Part shown: positions 35,331 through 44,413 of the stretch, piece after piece
How positions within the stretch are numbered: position 1 is the stretch's first letter
How the letters are laid out: the number at the start of each line of letters is the position of its first letter
Origin: Algibacter mikhailovii
Lineage (GTDB): Bacteria; Bacteroidota; Bacteroidia; Flavobacteriales; Flavobacteriaceae
Assembly (NCBI RefSeq): GCF_014651495.1
Contig: NZ_BMWZ01000007.1
Coordinates: forward strand, 224,198-288,197
Direction of reading: 5' to 3'
DNA length: 64,000 nucleotides
Program-made: the position numbers and the translations under genes
Notes under the pieces: model-generated
Databases searched by the model: none
The model's input: the letters and a program-made list of their open reading frames with translations, nothing else
What the model was told of the DNA's origin: nothing

Positions 35331-36491
35331 TTAAATATTATCCAAAACTTTTTTCTTTTTATTCTTTCGTCCGTACCAAATAATAAAACCTGTAACGGGT
35401 AAAGAAGCAATTAATAAACTAACTAAAAACACTACTATTTGAGTTGGTAACCCTCCTATAGTACCAACATGTAAATCGTAATTTAACGCTTGTATTTTTT
35501 CGCCGTTATTTTTGTCAGAGAATTTAAATGTATTTAATAATTCGGCTGTTTGTCTATCAAAATACAGCTCGGTGCGTTTAAAGTTTTGTTCTCCTTTTTT
35601 GTAAACGCGTACAATGTAAGGCACACTTGGTTTCGGGTGTTTTCTAATTAAAAGGTATTCAAATTGAGGATATTTTGTTTTGGTGGTACTTAAAATAGCA
35701 TCAAACGGTTGTTCTGCATTTGTAGGTTTTATGGGTTTAGAAATTGCGGCATATGGCATAGTTTTTCCACCGTTTGCAACCCATTTTACTGAACTATTAA
35801 AACTTTTTGAAGCCCACATTAATCCAGTTAATGCCAAAATTAAAGCAATAAGAAATACGTAAAAGCCAAAAACACGGTGTAAGTCGTAGTTTTTTCGTCG
35901 CCATTTAGAGGTTTTCTTCCAACGAAACCAAAAACTTTGTTTGCGTTGCGATTTTTTAGGCCACCATAAAATTAACCCAGAAATGAGCATAATAACAAAA
36001 ATCCAAGTTGCACCCGCAATGATGTAATGACTAACGGTGTTATAGCCCATAAAAAGATTCATGTGAATGGCTAAGGCGACATTAAAAAATTCCCACTTGG
36101 TATTTTCAATGTAGATTATTTTTCCATTGTAAGGATTCAGGTAAACCGTTTTATAAAAGCTCATGTAATTGTGATAACCAAATGCGTTGTCATCAACATC
36201 TAAAAAGCTAATACTTACGCTGTGGTTAAGGGCGTCAGAAATAACAATGTTTTGAAAACTGTAATTGTTGTTAAAAGTATTTTCGGCTGTTTTAATGAGT
36301 TGTGATATTGTTACTCTATTTGCGTTTTTAGAAACTAATACCTCATTCCTGTCTTTATAAATAAGATCTTTTATATCATATGAAAACACATAAATACAAC
36401 CCGTTATTGCCACAATAAAAACAATAATTCCTGATGCTAAACCTAGCCAAAGATGAATGTTTAGAAGTATTTTTTTAAAAGATTTAGTCAT
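35331..36491 (-). CDS. PepSY-domain membrane protein (siderophore-iron reductase-like)
   Basis: 386 residues from ATG 36491 (nine residues shorter than the longest frame), which starts with MTKSFKKILLNIHLWLGLASG. The first helix with IHLWLG is the hallmark of PepSY-associated TM proteins. Further helices lie around residues 145-175 (IFVIMLISGLILWWPKK), 205-225 and 360-380 (IIWYGR), and a YDLHRVFGFY histidine segment is present. A long periplasmic loop holds two PepSY-like units. Related proteins reduce ferric siderophores in the periplasm. It is the last gene of the TonB-DUF4374-PepSY operon, 79 bases from the preceding gene. Confidence 0.83.
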   Translation of the reverse strand: MTKSFKKILLNIHLWLGLASGIIVFIVAITGCIYVFSYDIKDLIYKDRNEVLVSKNANRVTISQLIKTAENTFNNNYSFQNIVISDALNHSVSISFLDVDDNAFGYHNYMSFYKTVYLNPYNGKIIYIENTKWEFFNVALAIHMNLFMGYNTVSHYIIAGATWIFVIMLISGLILWWPKKSQRKQSFWFRWKKTSKWRRKNYDLHRVFGFYVFLIALILALTGLMWASKSFNSSVKWVANGGKTMPYAAISKPIKPTNAEQPFDAILSTTKTKYPQFEYLLIRKHPKPSVPYIVRVYKKGEQNFKRTELYFDRQTAELLNTFKFSDKNNGEKIQALNYDLHVGTIGGLPTQIVVFLVSLLIASLPVTGFIIWYGRKNKKKKVLDNI

Positions 36492-36570
36492 AGGAATGGG
36501 AATAAGCTCCGTATCCAATGGATTGGAATACGGAGCCTTACTTTATTGTTTTTAATTAAAAATTGAGATT

Positions 36571-37794
36571 CTAGTTTTTTAATAGAGAATTTACGTAAAC
36601 ATTACTTCCATCTAAGGCAGCACCTTGCGCAAATCCATTTGCACCACCGCCAATACTAATTTCATAAATGTGAGCATCACCTCCAGTGACACTTACAGGA
36701 ATGTAGAACTTGCCTTCTTCTACACAATCTAAAGTGAAGATATTAACAAAGGAAGCGTTTGGTAAATTTAGCTCTGTAACTGTTTTATTAATAAGGTCAA
36801 CTTCTACTAAAGTACCTGTGTTTTGAGATAAATCACCCCAAGCAGGAACATCAGCTACACGAACAACATTTGCATAGGCTATACCATCTGCTGCGTACCA
36901 TGCATTCCATATCGCTACAGGTTCATTAAAATGTGATGAGAGATCTAGTACATAATTAGCGTCATAATCACCATTCGCTATTTTTACAAAAACAGATGGT
37001 TTATTTGCTAATTCATCATGACCAAACCAAAGCGAACTTGTCATGTTGTATTGGTAAATGTCTCCAGTTTCAGTGGCAAAAGTACCATTTGTTCTATACC
37101 CAGCTGTCATGCCTGCTGAGGCATCAGAACTTAAAACTACAGGGTTGGTTAAAGAAGGGTAGTCATATACTACAGTAATTAGGGCGTCTGCAATTCCTGT
37201 CCAATCAGAATTACCATAAGTAGAACCAAAATAGATTTTACCATTTTCAACTAGGGCATTAGACCACAAGTTTGTCTTATCATCAACCAAAGGGAAGCTT
37301 ATAAATCCTGAATTTGTGGCGGCAAAATTGTCTAAATCAATAATAGCGTAAGGCGTGTAACCATCACTATTTGGATTGCTTGATAAAAACAAATCGCCAT
37401 TATCTGTAGCTTGAATATAACGGAAAAAACCACCAGGAGTTAATACGGCGTTTGAAATTGCATCTACTTTAATAGGGCCATTTTCAGTTAATTGAAATTT
37501 TTCAGTTAAACCTTCAGTATTGTTTATAACATAAAGATATCCGTCTACGGTAGCTGATATATTTGACCAACCTTCGTACCCATTTCCAACTATAGTTAAG
37601 GAGCCAGTTAAAATATTATCTGTTGTTAAGAAATAGCCTTCGCCATCAACAGCGGTTCCAACTAAATAATCTGGATATTCTGTTTTAGGAGGTGTTACAT
37701 TGGGATCATCATTTGAATCACAGCTTGAAAAATTTAGACTTAATACTATTAGTAAGTAAAATGCACTTGTTTTGAATAATGTATTCGTTTTCAT
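36571..37794 (-). CDS. DUF4374 lipoprotein of the iron-uptake operon
   Basis: About 407 residues from ATG 37794, chosen because it begins a lipoprotein signal (MKTNTLFKTSAFYLL...FSSC); the longer frame to 37860 would overlap the TonB receptor gene. The mature part starts DSNDDPNV and forms a beta-propeller with strands such as YFLTTDNILTG, YLYVINNT and DLFLSSNPNS. It matches DUF4374, a family nearly always encoded beside TonB receptors and PepSY proteins in Bacteroidota. It probably sits on the outer-membrane surface or in the periplasm and binds the ligand or metal. Its start follows the receptor stop by about 31 bases. Confidence 0.83.
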   Translation of the reverse strand: MKTNTLFKTSAFYLLIVLSLNFSSCDSNDDPNVTPPKTEYPDYLVGTAVDGEGYFLTTDNILTGSLTIVGNGYEGWSNISATVDGYLYVINNTEGLTEKFQLTENGPIKVDAISNAVLTPGGFFRYIQATDNGDLFLSSNPNSDGYTPYAIIDLDNFAATNSGFISFPLVDDKTNLWSNALVENGKIYFGSTYGNSDWTGIADALITVVYDYPSLTNPVVLSSDASAGMTAGYRTNGTFATETGDIYQYNMTSSLWFGHDELANKPSVFVKIANGDYDANYVLDLSSHFNEPVAIWNAWYAADGIAYANVVRVADVPAWGDLSQNTGTLVEVDLINKTVTELNLPNASFVNIFTLDCVEEGKFYIPVSVTGGDAHIYEISIGGGANGFAQGAALDGSNVYVNSLLKN

Positions 37795-37825
37795 GGTTTT
37801 AATTAAATTTAATTTGTAATTGTTT

Positions 37826-40204
37826 TTATAATTGATAGTTAATTTTTGCAAAAATGGCACGACCTGGTTTTTGTAATAAAAAATTGTCGTAAACCTGTTC
37901 GTTAAGTATATTAGAGATGTCTATGGCCACACTAATTTTTTTGGAAGGGAACGTATAACTCGCACCAGCATCAAAAACCAATTGCTTAGGAACGATATCT
38001 TTTTGATCTGCTGTTCCAAGGCTAGGCCATCTTAGAAAAAATTCATGAACATAGCTAGATTGCAGATAGGTGAAAATTTTAGATTTCTTTTGAATAAAGT
38101 CGTTGATCGTATATTCTACACCAGCATTAGCCAATAAATAGGGTTGATTTCTTAGTCTATCACCATATAAGATATTGTTATTCCCATTTTCATCTATTTT
38201 TTGTTTGTTTCTTATGTCTTGGTACGTGCCGTTTAAATTGAATCTTAGGTTTTGGTTATAATCATAAACAATATCTATTTCTGCGCCTGTGCCTCCAATC
38301 TTTCTTATGTTGGTATATTGTCCAAGTTCTTGGCCTCCAAAAATGTTAAGTTGAAGTTTGTCTGTAACGTTCCTATAAAATGCGGTTAAGGCTATTTTTA
38401 CACCATGATTTCCAAGGGCATATCTTCCTAATATAGCGCCTACATTCACATTGAAACTTTGTTCCGGCTCTATCTCAAAATTTGGTTGGATGGTGACACC
38501 ATCGCCAAGAGCCTCTGTTGGACTTGGTAACCTAGTTGCTTGTTCTAATGAGGATTTTAGAATAAGGTTTGGTAAAATTTTATAAGAAGCTGCAAAACCG
38601 CCACCAAAATTAGAAACATGGTTTTTGTAATTTATAATTTCATATTCAGTAGTGTAAACCAAATCATTAATTGAAGCATTAAATCCATAATACTTAAAGA
38701 ATGCATTGGCATTTAGTTTATTATTAAACTTTTTTGTTTCTAAAGAGAGCCCTGCAAAATGCGAACCGATACTTTGAGGTTGGGAGTACGGAATTCTACT
38801 CGCTGCAGCAAAAGGATCATCGCCAGTTCGTCTTGTATTAGAGTATAAATAGTTAGCCCCGATTTTAAAATTTGCCGGTAATTCATAGGTGCCGTTAATC
38901 CTAAATATTTCAGATTTATCTATTTGAGTGTATAAAGAACTTCCATTACGACCAATTTCTCCACCAGAAGGGTTTGTGCCTATTATTTCTCCTCTCCAAT
39001 CATATACATTTTTGGTGGTATCTATAACAACGCCTTTAGTATGTGAGTAACCCGCAAATGTATTTACATCTAATCCTTTTGTTAAGAAGTCCTTTTTTTG
39101 ATAGGTTAAACTGGGCATAATGACTTCTTCGTTATTGCGCATTTCTCCATAAACATGTCCCATGGTTTGGCCCGTTTGTATGCCTTTTTTTTGGCCCGAT
39201 ACTAAAAGACTAATAAAGCATTGGTCTGCCCATTTTTTTTGTGAAAAACCAATATCGAACTTTGCACTTGCGGTTTTAAAATCATCGTTAAAGCGTTCTG
39301 CGGGATTGTCTTTTGTGAATTCTATAGCTTTACCTGTACCTTCTTCGCCATAAAAAACACCTTGTCCCCAAACTTTATAGTTATTATCAGAATAGGTGTA
39401 AAATGTAGACAGTCTTGTGGTAAATCCTGAATTAGATTTCCATTGGCCATGTAAAGCCACTTGGTGTGTATTAAAAGAACCAAAAGAATAAGATGCCGAG
39501 GCAAAATTTGTTGTTTTTTGATTGGTTACCAAATTTATGGCGCCGCCTAAAGCGTCAGAACCAAGGTTTACCGGAATAACCCCTTTGTAGATGTCTATGC
39601 GTTCAATAAGCGAAATAGGTAAGTTGTTTATAGAATAAGAAGAACCGTAATAATCCATGGGAATACCGTCTATAAAAAATCGAATAGCATTACCCGTTAA
39701 ACCATTTATGGAGTATTCAAAATCAGAACCAATGCCACCGGTTGATCTTACGTTAATTCCGGGAGCCTTATTCAAGACTGCGTTTAATTCAATGCTTTGA
39801 TTTCTTATCTTTTGAGTTTCAATAGCATCAACGCTAAAGCCTACTTCTTCAATTTTAGCAGCTTTAGTTTTACCTGTTACTACCACTTCATTTAACAAGG
39901 AAGTGTTTTCTAATAGCACAACGTTTTTGGTAACGGTTTTTCCAGAAAGTATTGACACATTAATTTCCTGGGTTTTAAATCCAATAGCAGATACTTTTAA
40001 AATGTAATCCCCAGGTAAAATCTTATTTATAGTGTACAGGCCGTCAATATCTGTTGATGTACCTTTTGCGGTATTATTTAGAATGATAGTTGTATCTAAC
40101 AAAGGTTGTCCTGTATCATCACTGACTTCGCCTTTGATAACACCATCCATGTTTTGGGCATTCGAAGCAATTGAACAAAACATAATTATTGATAAAAAAC
40201 GCAT
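37826..40204 (-). CDS. TonB-dependent receptor, iron/siderophore type
   Basis: 792 residues with a signal peptide (1-16). Residues 20-105 are a carboxypeptidase-like regulatory domain (VIKGEVSDDTGQPLLDTTII...DYILKVSAIGFK). The plug follows: VVVTGKTKAAKIEEVGFSV, KAPGINVRSTGG, YYGSSYSINNLPISLIERI and GALGGAINLVTN. The rest is a 22-strand barrel ending in AKINYQL. No SusD-like gene follows; instead DUF4374 and PepSY genes do, which is the layout of siderophore-type iron uptake. A palindrome (ATTTAGACTAAAT, 40212-40224) sits just ahead of the start codon. Substrate is inferred, not shown. Confidence 0.88.
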   Translation of the reverse strand: MRFLSIIMFCSIASNAQNMDGVIKGEVSDDTGQPLLDTTIILNNTAKGTSTDIDGLYTINKILPGDYILKVSAIGFKTQEINVSILSGKTVTKNVVLLENTSLLNEVVVTGKTKAAKIEEVGFSVDAIETQKIRNQSIELNAVLNKAPGINVRSTGGIGSDFEYSINGLTGNAIRFFIDGIPMDYYGSSYSINNLPISLIERIDIYKGVIPVNLGSDALGGAINLVTNQKTTNFASASYSFGSFNTHQVALHGQWKSNSGFTTRLSTFYTYSDNNYKVWGQGVFYGEEGTGKAIEFTKDNPAERFNDDFKTASAKFDIGFSQKKWADQCFISLLVSGQKKGIQTGQTMGHVYGEMRNNEEVIMPSLTYQKKDFLTKGLDVNTFAGYSHTKGVVIDTTKNVYDWRGEIIGTNPSGGEIGRNGSSLYTQIDKSEIFRINGTYELPANFKIGANYLYSNTRRTGDDPFAAASRIPYSQPQSIGSHFAGLSLETKKFNNKLNANAFFKYYGFNASINDLVYTTEYEIINYKNHVSNFGGGFAASYKILPNLILKSSLEQATRLPSPTEALGDGVTIQPNFEIEPEQSFNVNVGAILGRYALGNHGVKIALTAFYRNVTDKLQLNIFGGQELGQYTNIRKIGGTGAEIDIVYDYNQNLRFNLNGTYQDIRNKQKIDENGNNNILYGDRLRNQPYLLANAGVEYTINDFIQKKSKIFTYLQSSYVHEFFLRWPSLGTADQKDIVPKQLVFDAGASYTFPSKKISVAIDISNILNEQVYDNFLLQKPGRAIFAKINYQL

Positions 40205-40581
40205 AGTTTTAATTTAGACTAAATATAAATAACATATATTTGGCGAAAATAAACTTATATTTTTGTTTACCAAAATTATTTATAATAAATCTAAATAAGG
40301 GTTTTTGAGTCCGGATTTCTGAATACCTTCAGTGCGTTTTTCTAGCGAGAAATGCGTGTTAAATTTTCGAAAAACACATTAATCTATGACCATAGCAAAC
40401 AAGCCTATAGTCTTTGGGTTTTTTGTTTAGACCTTGTATTTGTGTGTTGTGTACAGTCTTGATTTTGGGAAATATGGTGTGGCTAATAGGTGCTTGATTT
40501 TTGGCTTATTATGTGGTCAAAGTGCAAAAATTTTATAGCGTGTTTATAGCCAAGTTTATTTATAAAGTTGTTTGATGTGAA
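40205..40581. other. Intergenic region upstream of the TonB operon
   Basis: 377 bases between GH30 and the TonB operon. It holds the palindrome at 40212-40224 and, on the minus strand, TAATTTTG (40278-40271), an exact TAnnTTTG match that could be the -7 element of the operon, but I found no convincing -33 element at the right distance. No gene seen. Confidence 0.4.
40212..40224. promoter_or_regulatory. Candidate iron-responsive operator upstream of the TonB receptor
   Basis: ATTTAGACTAAAT: 6-bp perfect arms ATTTAG/CTAAAT with one central base, 8 bases ahead of the receptor start codon. It resembles AT-rich Fur-type sites with TTTAG halves described for Bacteroidota. Assignment to Fur is inference. 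Confidence 0.35.
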
Positions 40582-42180
40582 TTAATTGAATCGAAAATTA
40601 ATGGTTTGAATAGCTCTTGGTGCAATATGTGTTTTAAGGGTTTCAGATTTCAAAGTTAGCCCCAATTCTAGGGGTTCTGTATTTCTATTATAGACCACTA
40701 CAGCAATGGATCCATCGGGGTTTAAGGCTGCTGTGTATACAAGACCCTCCATCGCTTCACCAATCAATTCTATTCTGTGTGCGCCAGGTCTTATAAACTT
40801 ACTAAAGTGGCTTAATAAATAATATAGTGGTGTATAAATGACCTCGTCAGTAATTGGGTTAATGAGTATTGGAGCACTGTTAAAGTTGTCGTATGGGTTT
40901 GGCTGACCTTTGTTACTCAGAATCATACACCATTCAACGTAACCTTGAACCCCGTGATTGAGATCGGTGATTATATCGTAAGCATAGGTGTCGAAGGGTA
41001 CAAAAGTACCGGCATAATCAGTACTTTCCCGCCAATATTGACCAATTGGATCATTGGCATCAATATCAATGCTCGATTCAGTATGAATCATTCCTTTCTC
41101 TGGCCAAGTGGTTCTTAAAGTATCTAATGCTTTGGCATACCAATTATTTTCTTCTAGTTCAGAGTTCGTGTACCAGTGGAAGCCTGTACCCCATGCGTAT
41201 TTGGCCGCCTCAGGATCGGTATATGTTGGTGTGACATAATCATTCATTGTGGACTTATTATGGTCATAAATAATAACACGTAATCCGGCATCTAAATCCT
41301 CAAGATTCAAATGGCCATCTTTAACAAGTTGAGGTCCTAAGTGATCCCTTAAAAAATCTCGACCTTGTTCAGCTGTAAACCCATTGCTGTCCCAGCGGGC
41401 ATCATGCGCATGTAGAGGTTCATTCTGCGGGGTAATGCCCCAAAGGTCAATGCCATGTTCGGCATAGGCCGTTACGAATGTTGATAGATATTTTGCCCAA
41501 AGACTATAGTACTGAGGCATTAAAGTGCCATTGGTCATTTCTGAAGTTTCGCCTGTTTTCATCCATGAAGGCGGACTCCATGGTGAGGCTATGATGTTAA
41601 AATGTGCGTCTTTAACACTTTGCGCTTCTTTTATCATTGGGATGATGTCATAATCTGGTGTTATCAACTCAATACCTTTTACTTGCTCATTTTCCTCACC
41701 TGTAAAACCTTTCATGTCTTCATTTATACTGAAGGTAGAAAGGTTTTTATCACCAGATTCAATATAAGTGTAGTGATTATTAGAATAATCGCTGCTATTT
41801 ATGTGTGTCCGTGTAAGAGAAAACCCTGCACCCGCTGTTGGGCTGAAAAGACGTGTTAATACTTCTTTACGAAGTGTTTCTGGAATGGTCGCCAAGTTCC
41901 ATGCTGACGATTCGGTAAAAGATGCCCCAAATCCAATATACTCTTGAAATTTTTGGTCAGCATTAACCTGTAAATTAACTTTTTTGTATTTGCCCGTTGA
42001 TTGTGTCGTGGGATTATTTGAAATTAATTTGAGATTATCCCCAGATTGTGAGGTTTGATATACCTCGACTACATAATCTTTTTGGTTTGAAGCACATGAC
42101 GATATTAAAATTAGTAGTGTTAGAATCTGTACTAGGCTAATATGATGTCTGGATAATCTATGTATTAATGGATAATTCAT
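40582..42180 (-). CDS. Glycoside hydrolase family 30, lipoprotein
   Basis: 532 residues with a lipoprotein signal (LILISSC, Cys29). The GH30 fold is clear: GFGASFTESSAWNL, TRTHINSSDYS, SPWSPPSWMK, then the acid/base Glu254 in TPQNEP and the nucleophile Glu368 in MIHTESSID. A small C-terminal beta domain includes VAVVVYNRNTEPL. Family members include glucosylceramidases and beta-1,6-glucanases; either is possible. It is exported and faces the periplasm or surface. No operon partner: 200 bases to the serine hydrolase gene and 377 to the TonB gene. Confidence 0.88.
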   Translation of the reverse strand: MNYPLIHRLSRHHISLVQILTLLILISSCASNQKDYVVEVYQTSQSGDNLKLISNNPTTQSTGKYKKVNLQVNADQKFQEYIGFGASFTESSAWNLATIPETLRKEVLTRLFSPTAGAGFSLTRTHINSSDYSNNHYTYIESGDKNLSTFSINEDMKGFTGEENEQVKGIELITPDYDIIPMIKEAQSVKDAHFNIIASPWSPPSWMKTGETSEMTNGTLMPQYYSLWAKYLSTFVTAYAEHGIDLWGITPQNEPLHAHDARWDSNGFTAEQGRDFLRDHLGPQLVKDGHLNLEDLDAGLRVIIYDHNKSTMNDYVTPTYTDPEAAKYAWGTGFHWYTNSELEENNWYAKALDTLRTTWPEKGMIHTESSIDIDANDPIGQYWRESTDYAGTFVPFDTYAYDIITDLNHGVQGYVEWCMILSNKGQPNPYDNFNSAPILINPITDEVIYTPLYYLLSHFSKFIRPGAHRIELIGEAMEGLVYTAALNPDGSIAVVVYNRNTEPLELGLTLKSETLKTHIAPRAIQTINFRFN

Positions 42181-42380
42181 AATTGTTGATTTTACGTCTG
42201 TGCTCAGTACGGCAATGGCATTCGGCGAATACCAAGCCAGACAAAAACATTTGTTTTGAGCTGTTTTCTAGTTTGTTAGGTTAAAAATAGGTAAAAAGCT
42301 ATTGCGATAATGAAAATCAACCAACATTTTAATGGTAACAGTTTAAGCGTTACTAATGGCCATTGTTTAATGGGACACGT

Positions 42381-43454
42381 TTACTTTGTCAATACAATAT
42401 TTGAAATTTCTTTTGTTATCGAATAGACATATTCTTCAGCTTTATTACTAAGCACAATTATTGTAATTCCTTTTTTAGGGTAAATCCACATATCTGATGC
42501 AAAGGTGTCACTCCCACCATTATGCCATACGAGTTTATCATCTAAATCATTATTTTCAATAACCCAACCATAGCCATAATAAGAATTGCCATCCAAGTAT
42601 TCTGAGATATGAGGATAAAGATATGTTGATGTGGATTTTTCGTCGAGTATTAAATTGGCTTTGATTGCTTTGCTCCATATTAGCAAATCCCCAGCTGTAG
42701 ATAATAATCCTCCGTTACCTTTTAGATTAAGATAAGGCCCTTGTTCACTCCAATTCCTTTCATTTGGTTTTATAGACTCAGTACCATTCAAAAAACCGTT
42801 AGCGATTTCATTAGTATCCCAATCTGGAATCACATATCCCGTATGGTTCATTTTTAAGGGTTTAAATATCTCAAAATTTAGAAAACTTTCGTAATTCGTT
42901 CCGCTAACCTTTTCAATAATTAATGCTAGCAAACTGTATCCTATGTTAGAGTAATGATGGTCCATTCCTACTGTACTGATCAACTTAGTAGCAAATACTT
43001 TGTTTAGAAAGGCTGCCTCAGTAATCGTCTCGTAATCATCTCCTACAACATCTGTCAACCCAGAAGAATGCGTGAGTAATTGATGAATTGTTATGTTTTT
43101 TTTGTCATGAGGAACAGCATCAAAGTATTTTGATAATCGATCATCAAGAGCAAGCTTGTTTTGCATTACCAATTTCATTATTCCTGCCCCTGTAAACTGT
43201 TTAGTAAGAGAACAAATATCAAAAACTGTATTTAAGTCATTAAATTGGTTGGGCTGACTATTCTTTTTCCCGTATGCCTTGTGATAAACCAAACTGTCAT
43301 TTTTAGCGACTAAAACAACACCTGAAAAGCCGTTCTCAATAAGCTTGTTTTCAAAATCGATAAAATCTGGATTAATTTTATCTTCTGATTTTTGCTTACA
43401 TGAGTGGGCTAAAATGAATACAGATAGTAGATAGATGATTCTGACAGTTCTCAT
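42381..43454 (-). CDS. Beta-lactamase class C-like serine hydrolase, lipoprotein
   Basis: 357 residues with a lipobox (LAHSC, Cys19). The active-site motifs SLTK (Ser82, Lys85), YSN (Tyr168) and WHNGG (standing for HTG/KTG) match the class C beta-lactamase/DD-peptidase fold. The segments LLTHSSGL and GGLLSTAGDL match the family. The lack of a strict KTG argues for an esterase or D-peptidase rather than a drug-degrading beta-lactamase. Likely periplasmic. It stands alone on the minus strand. Confidence 0.85.
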   Translation of the reverse strand: MRTVRIIYLLSVFILAHSCKQKSEDKINPDFIDFENKLIENGFSGVVLVAKNDSLVYHKAYGKKNSQPNQFNDLNTVFDICSLTKQFTGAGIMKLVMQNKLALDDRLSKYFDAVPHDKKNITIHQLLTHSSGLTDVVGDDYETITEAAFLNKVFATKLISTVGMDHHYSNIGYSLLALIIEKVSGTNYESFLNFEIFKPLKMNHTGYVIPDWDTNEIANGFLNGTESIKPNERNWSEQGPYLNLKGNGGLLSTAGDLLIWSKAIKANLILDEKSTSTYLYPHISEYLDGNSYYGYGWVIENNDLDDKLVWHNGGSDTFASDMWIYPKKGITIIVLSNKAEEYVYSITKEISNIVLTK

Positions 43455-43571
43455 TTTTTTATTAAGGCTAACCGGCTTGTATATGATTTGTTCGGGTTAA
43501 ATTAGTAATAATTTTAGAATAGTACTGACTTCATTAATTTTAAGTGGACTAGTAAGTCATTAAATACGTTG

Positions 43572-44384
43572 TTATTGTTGCACTGAAAAGTTCTCTACAA
43601 TAGAGGTTATATCTTCCATTTTTTTCCATTCGGTTGGCCTTTCAAAATCCTGCCCTGATTTTAGAACTTTCGCCTTGGGGTAATTTTCACGTATGTTTTT
43701 CCAGTTGGTATCACGCCATTTGTCTTTATCCATCTCAATAAGCTTTACATTCTTTAAAGGTCCAGAAACAGCTTTTCCAATCAATGGCCACCACAGGCTT
43801 TCTGTTTCCCTATCCCAAAACACAAACCCATCTAATCCATTCCAAACATTTTCGTCATAATAGGTGTATCCACTTAATGCGAAGGTTAGCTCTTTATCTC
43901 CATAATTCCGCTCATAAATAGCCCCTAAATCAGCTAATATGCAGTAAGCCGCCATTATTGGCTGTCCGTCTAAAACATCGTTTACAATTTCATGTCTTGT
44001 TAAGTCTTTGACAGAATATGCTTTGACTTCATTACCAGATTGGGCTAACAAAAATCGTGTGCTATCTGCCCAAACCTTGCTTGCTTCGGCTACAGTAATA
44101 AATTCAGGTTTTAATAATGCTGGAAATTTTTCGCGTCCTATACCGTAGTGAAATTGTTCGTCTTTGAGAAGGTAATTAGTAATGTCAAAATGTTCATTTT
44201 CATTTTCTCCACCGTATAACATTTTCTTGCCATCAATTTCGAAAAATTTGCCATTTTCAAACGCAATTGGTCGTTTAATTTTTACATTTTCTTTGCTGTC
44301 TTCAGATTTGGCTTCTTCTTTTTTTGTTTGCTCTTTACATCCTATAGACAGAATTGTAAGAATTAGTAAAATGATTTTTTTCAT
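43572..44384 (-). CDS. DUF3179 lipoprotein with altered CxxC
   Basis: 270 residues from ATG 44384, which begins a lipoprotein signal (LTILSIGC). The core matches DUF3179: a KAYSVKDLTRHEIVNDVLDGQPI segment, then YCILADLGAIYERN, LTFALSGYTYYDENVW, FWDRETESLWW and GKAVSGPLKNV. Most DUF3179 proteins have YCPLC, a CxxC; here the segment is YCILAD, so the second cysteine is lost. The role of DUF3179 is unknown. It begins 29 bases after the amidohydrolase stop codon, so both are one operon. Confidence 0.78.
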   Translation of the reverse strand: MKKIILLILTILSIGCKEQTKKEEAKSEDSKENVKIKRPIAFENGKFFEIDGKKMLYGGENENEHFDITNYLLKDEQFHYGIGREKFPALLKPEFITVAEASKVWADSTRFLLAQSGNEVKAYSVKDLTRHEIVNDVLDGQPIMAAYCILADLGAIYERNYGDKELTFALSGYTYYDENVWNGLDGFVFWDRETESLWWPLIGKAVSGPLKNVKLIEMDKDKWRDTNWKNIRENYPKAKVLKSGQDFERPTEWKKMEDITSIVENFSVQQ

Positions 44385-44413
44385 GTTGCTTTGGTTCATG
44401 TTTGCCAACGGTT

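Noticed and set aside
42381..43454. True beta-lactamase for antibiotic resistance
   Set aside because: SLTK and YSN are present, but the third motif is WHNGG rather than KTG, and many such exported proteins are peptidases or esterases.
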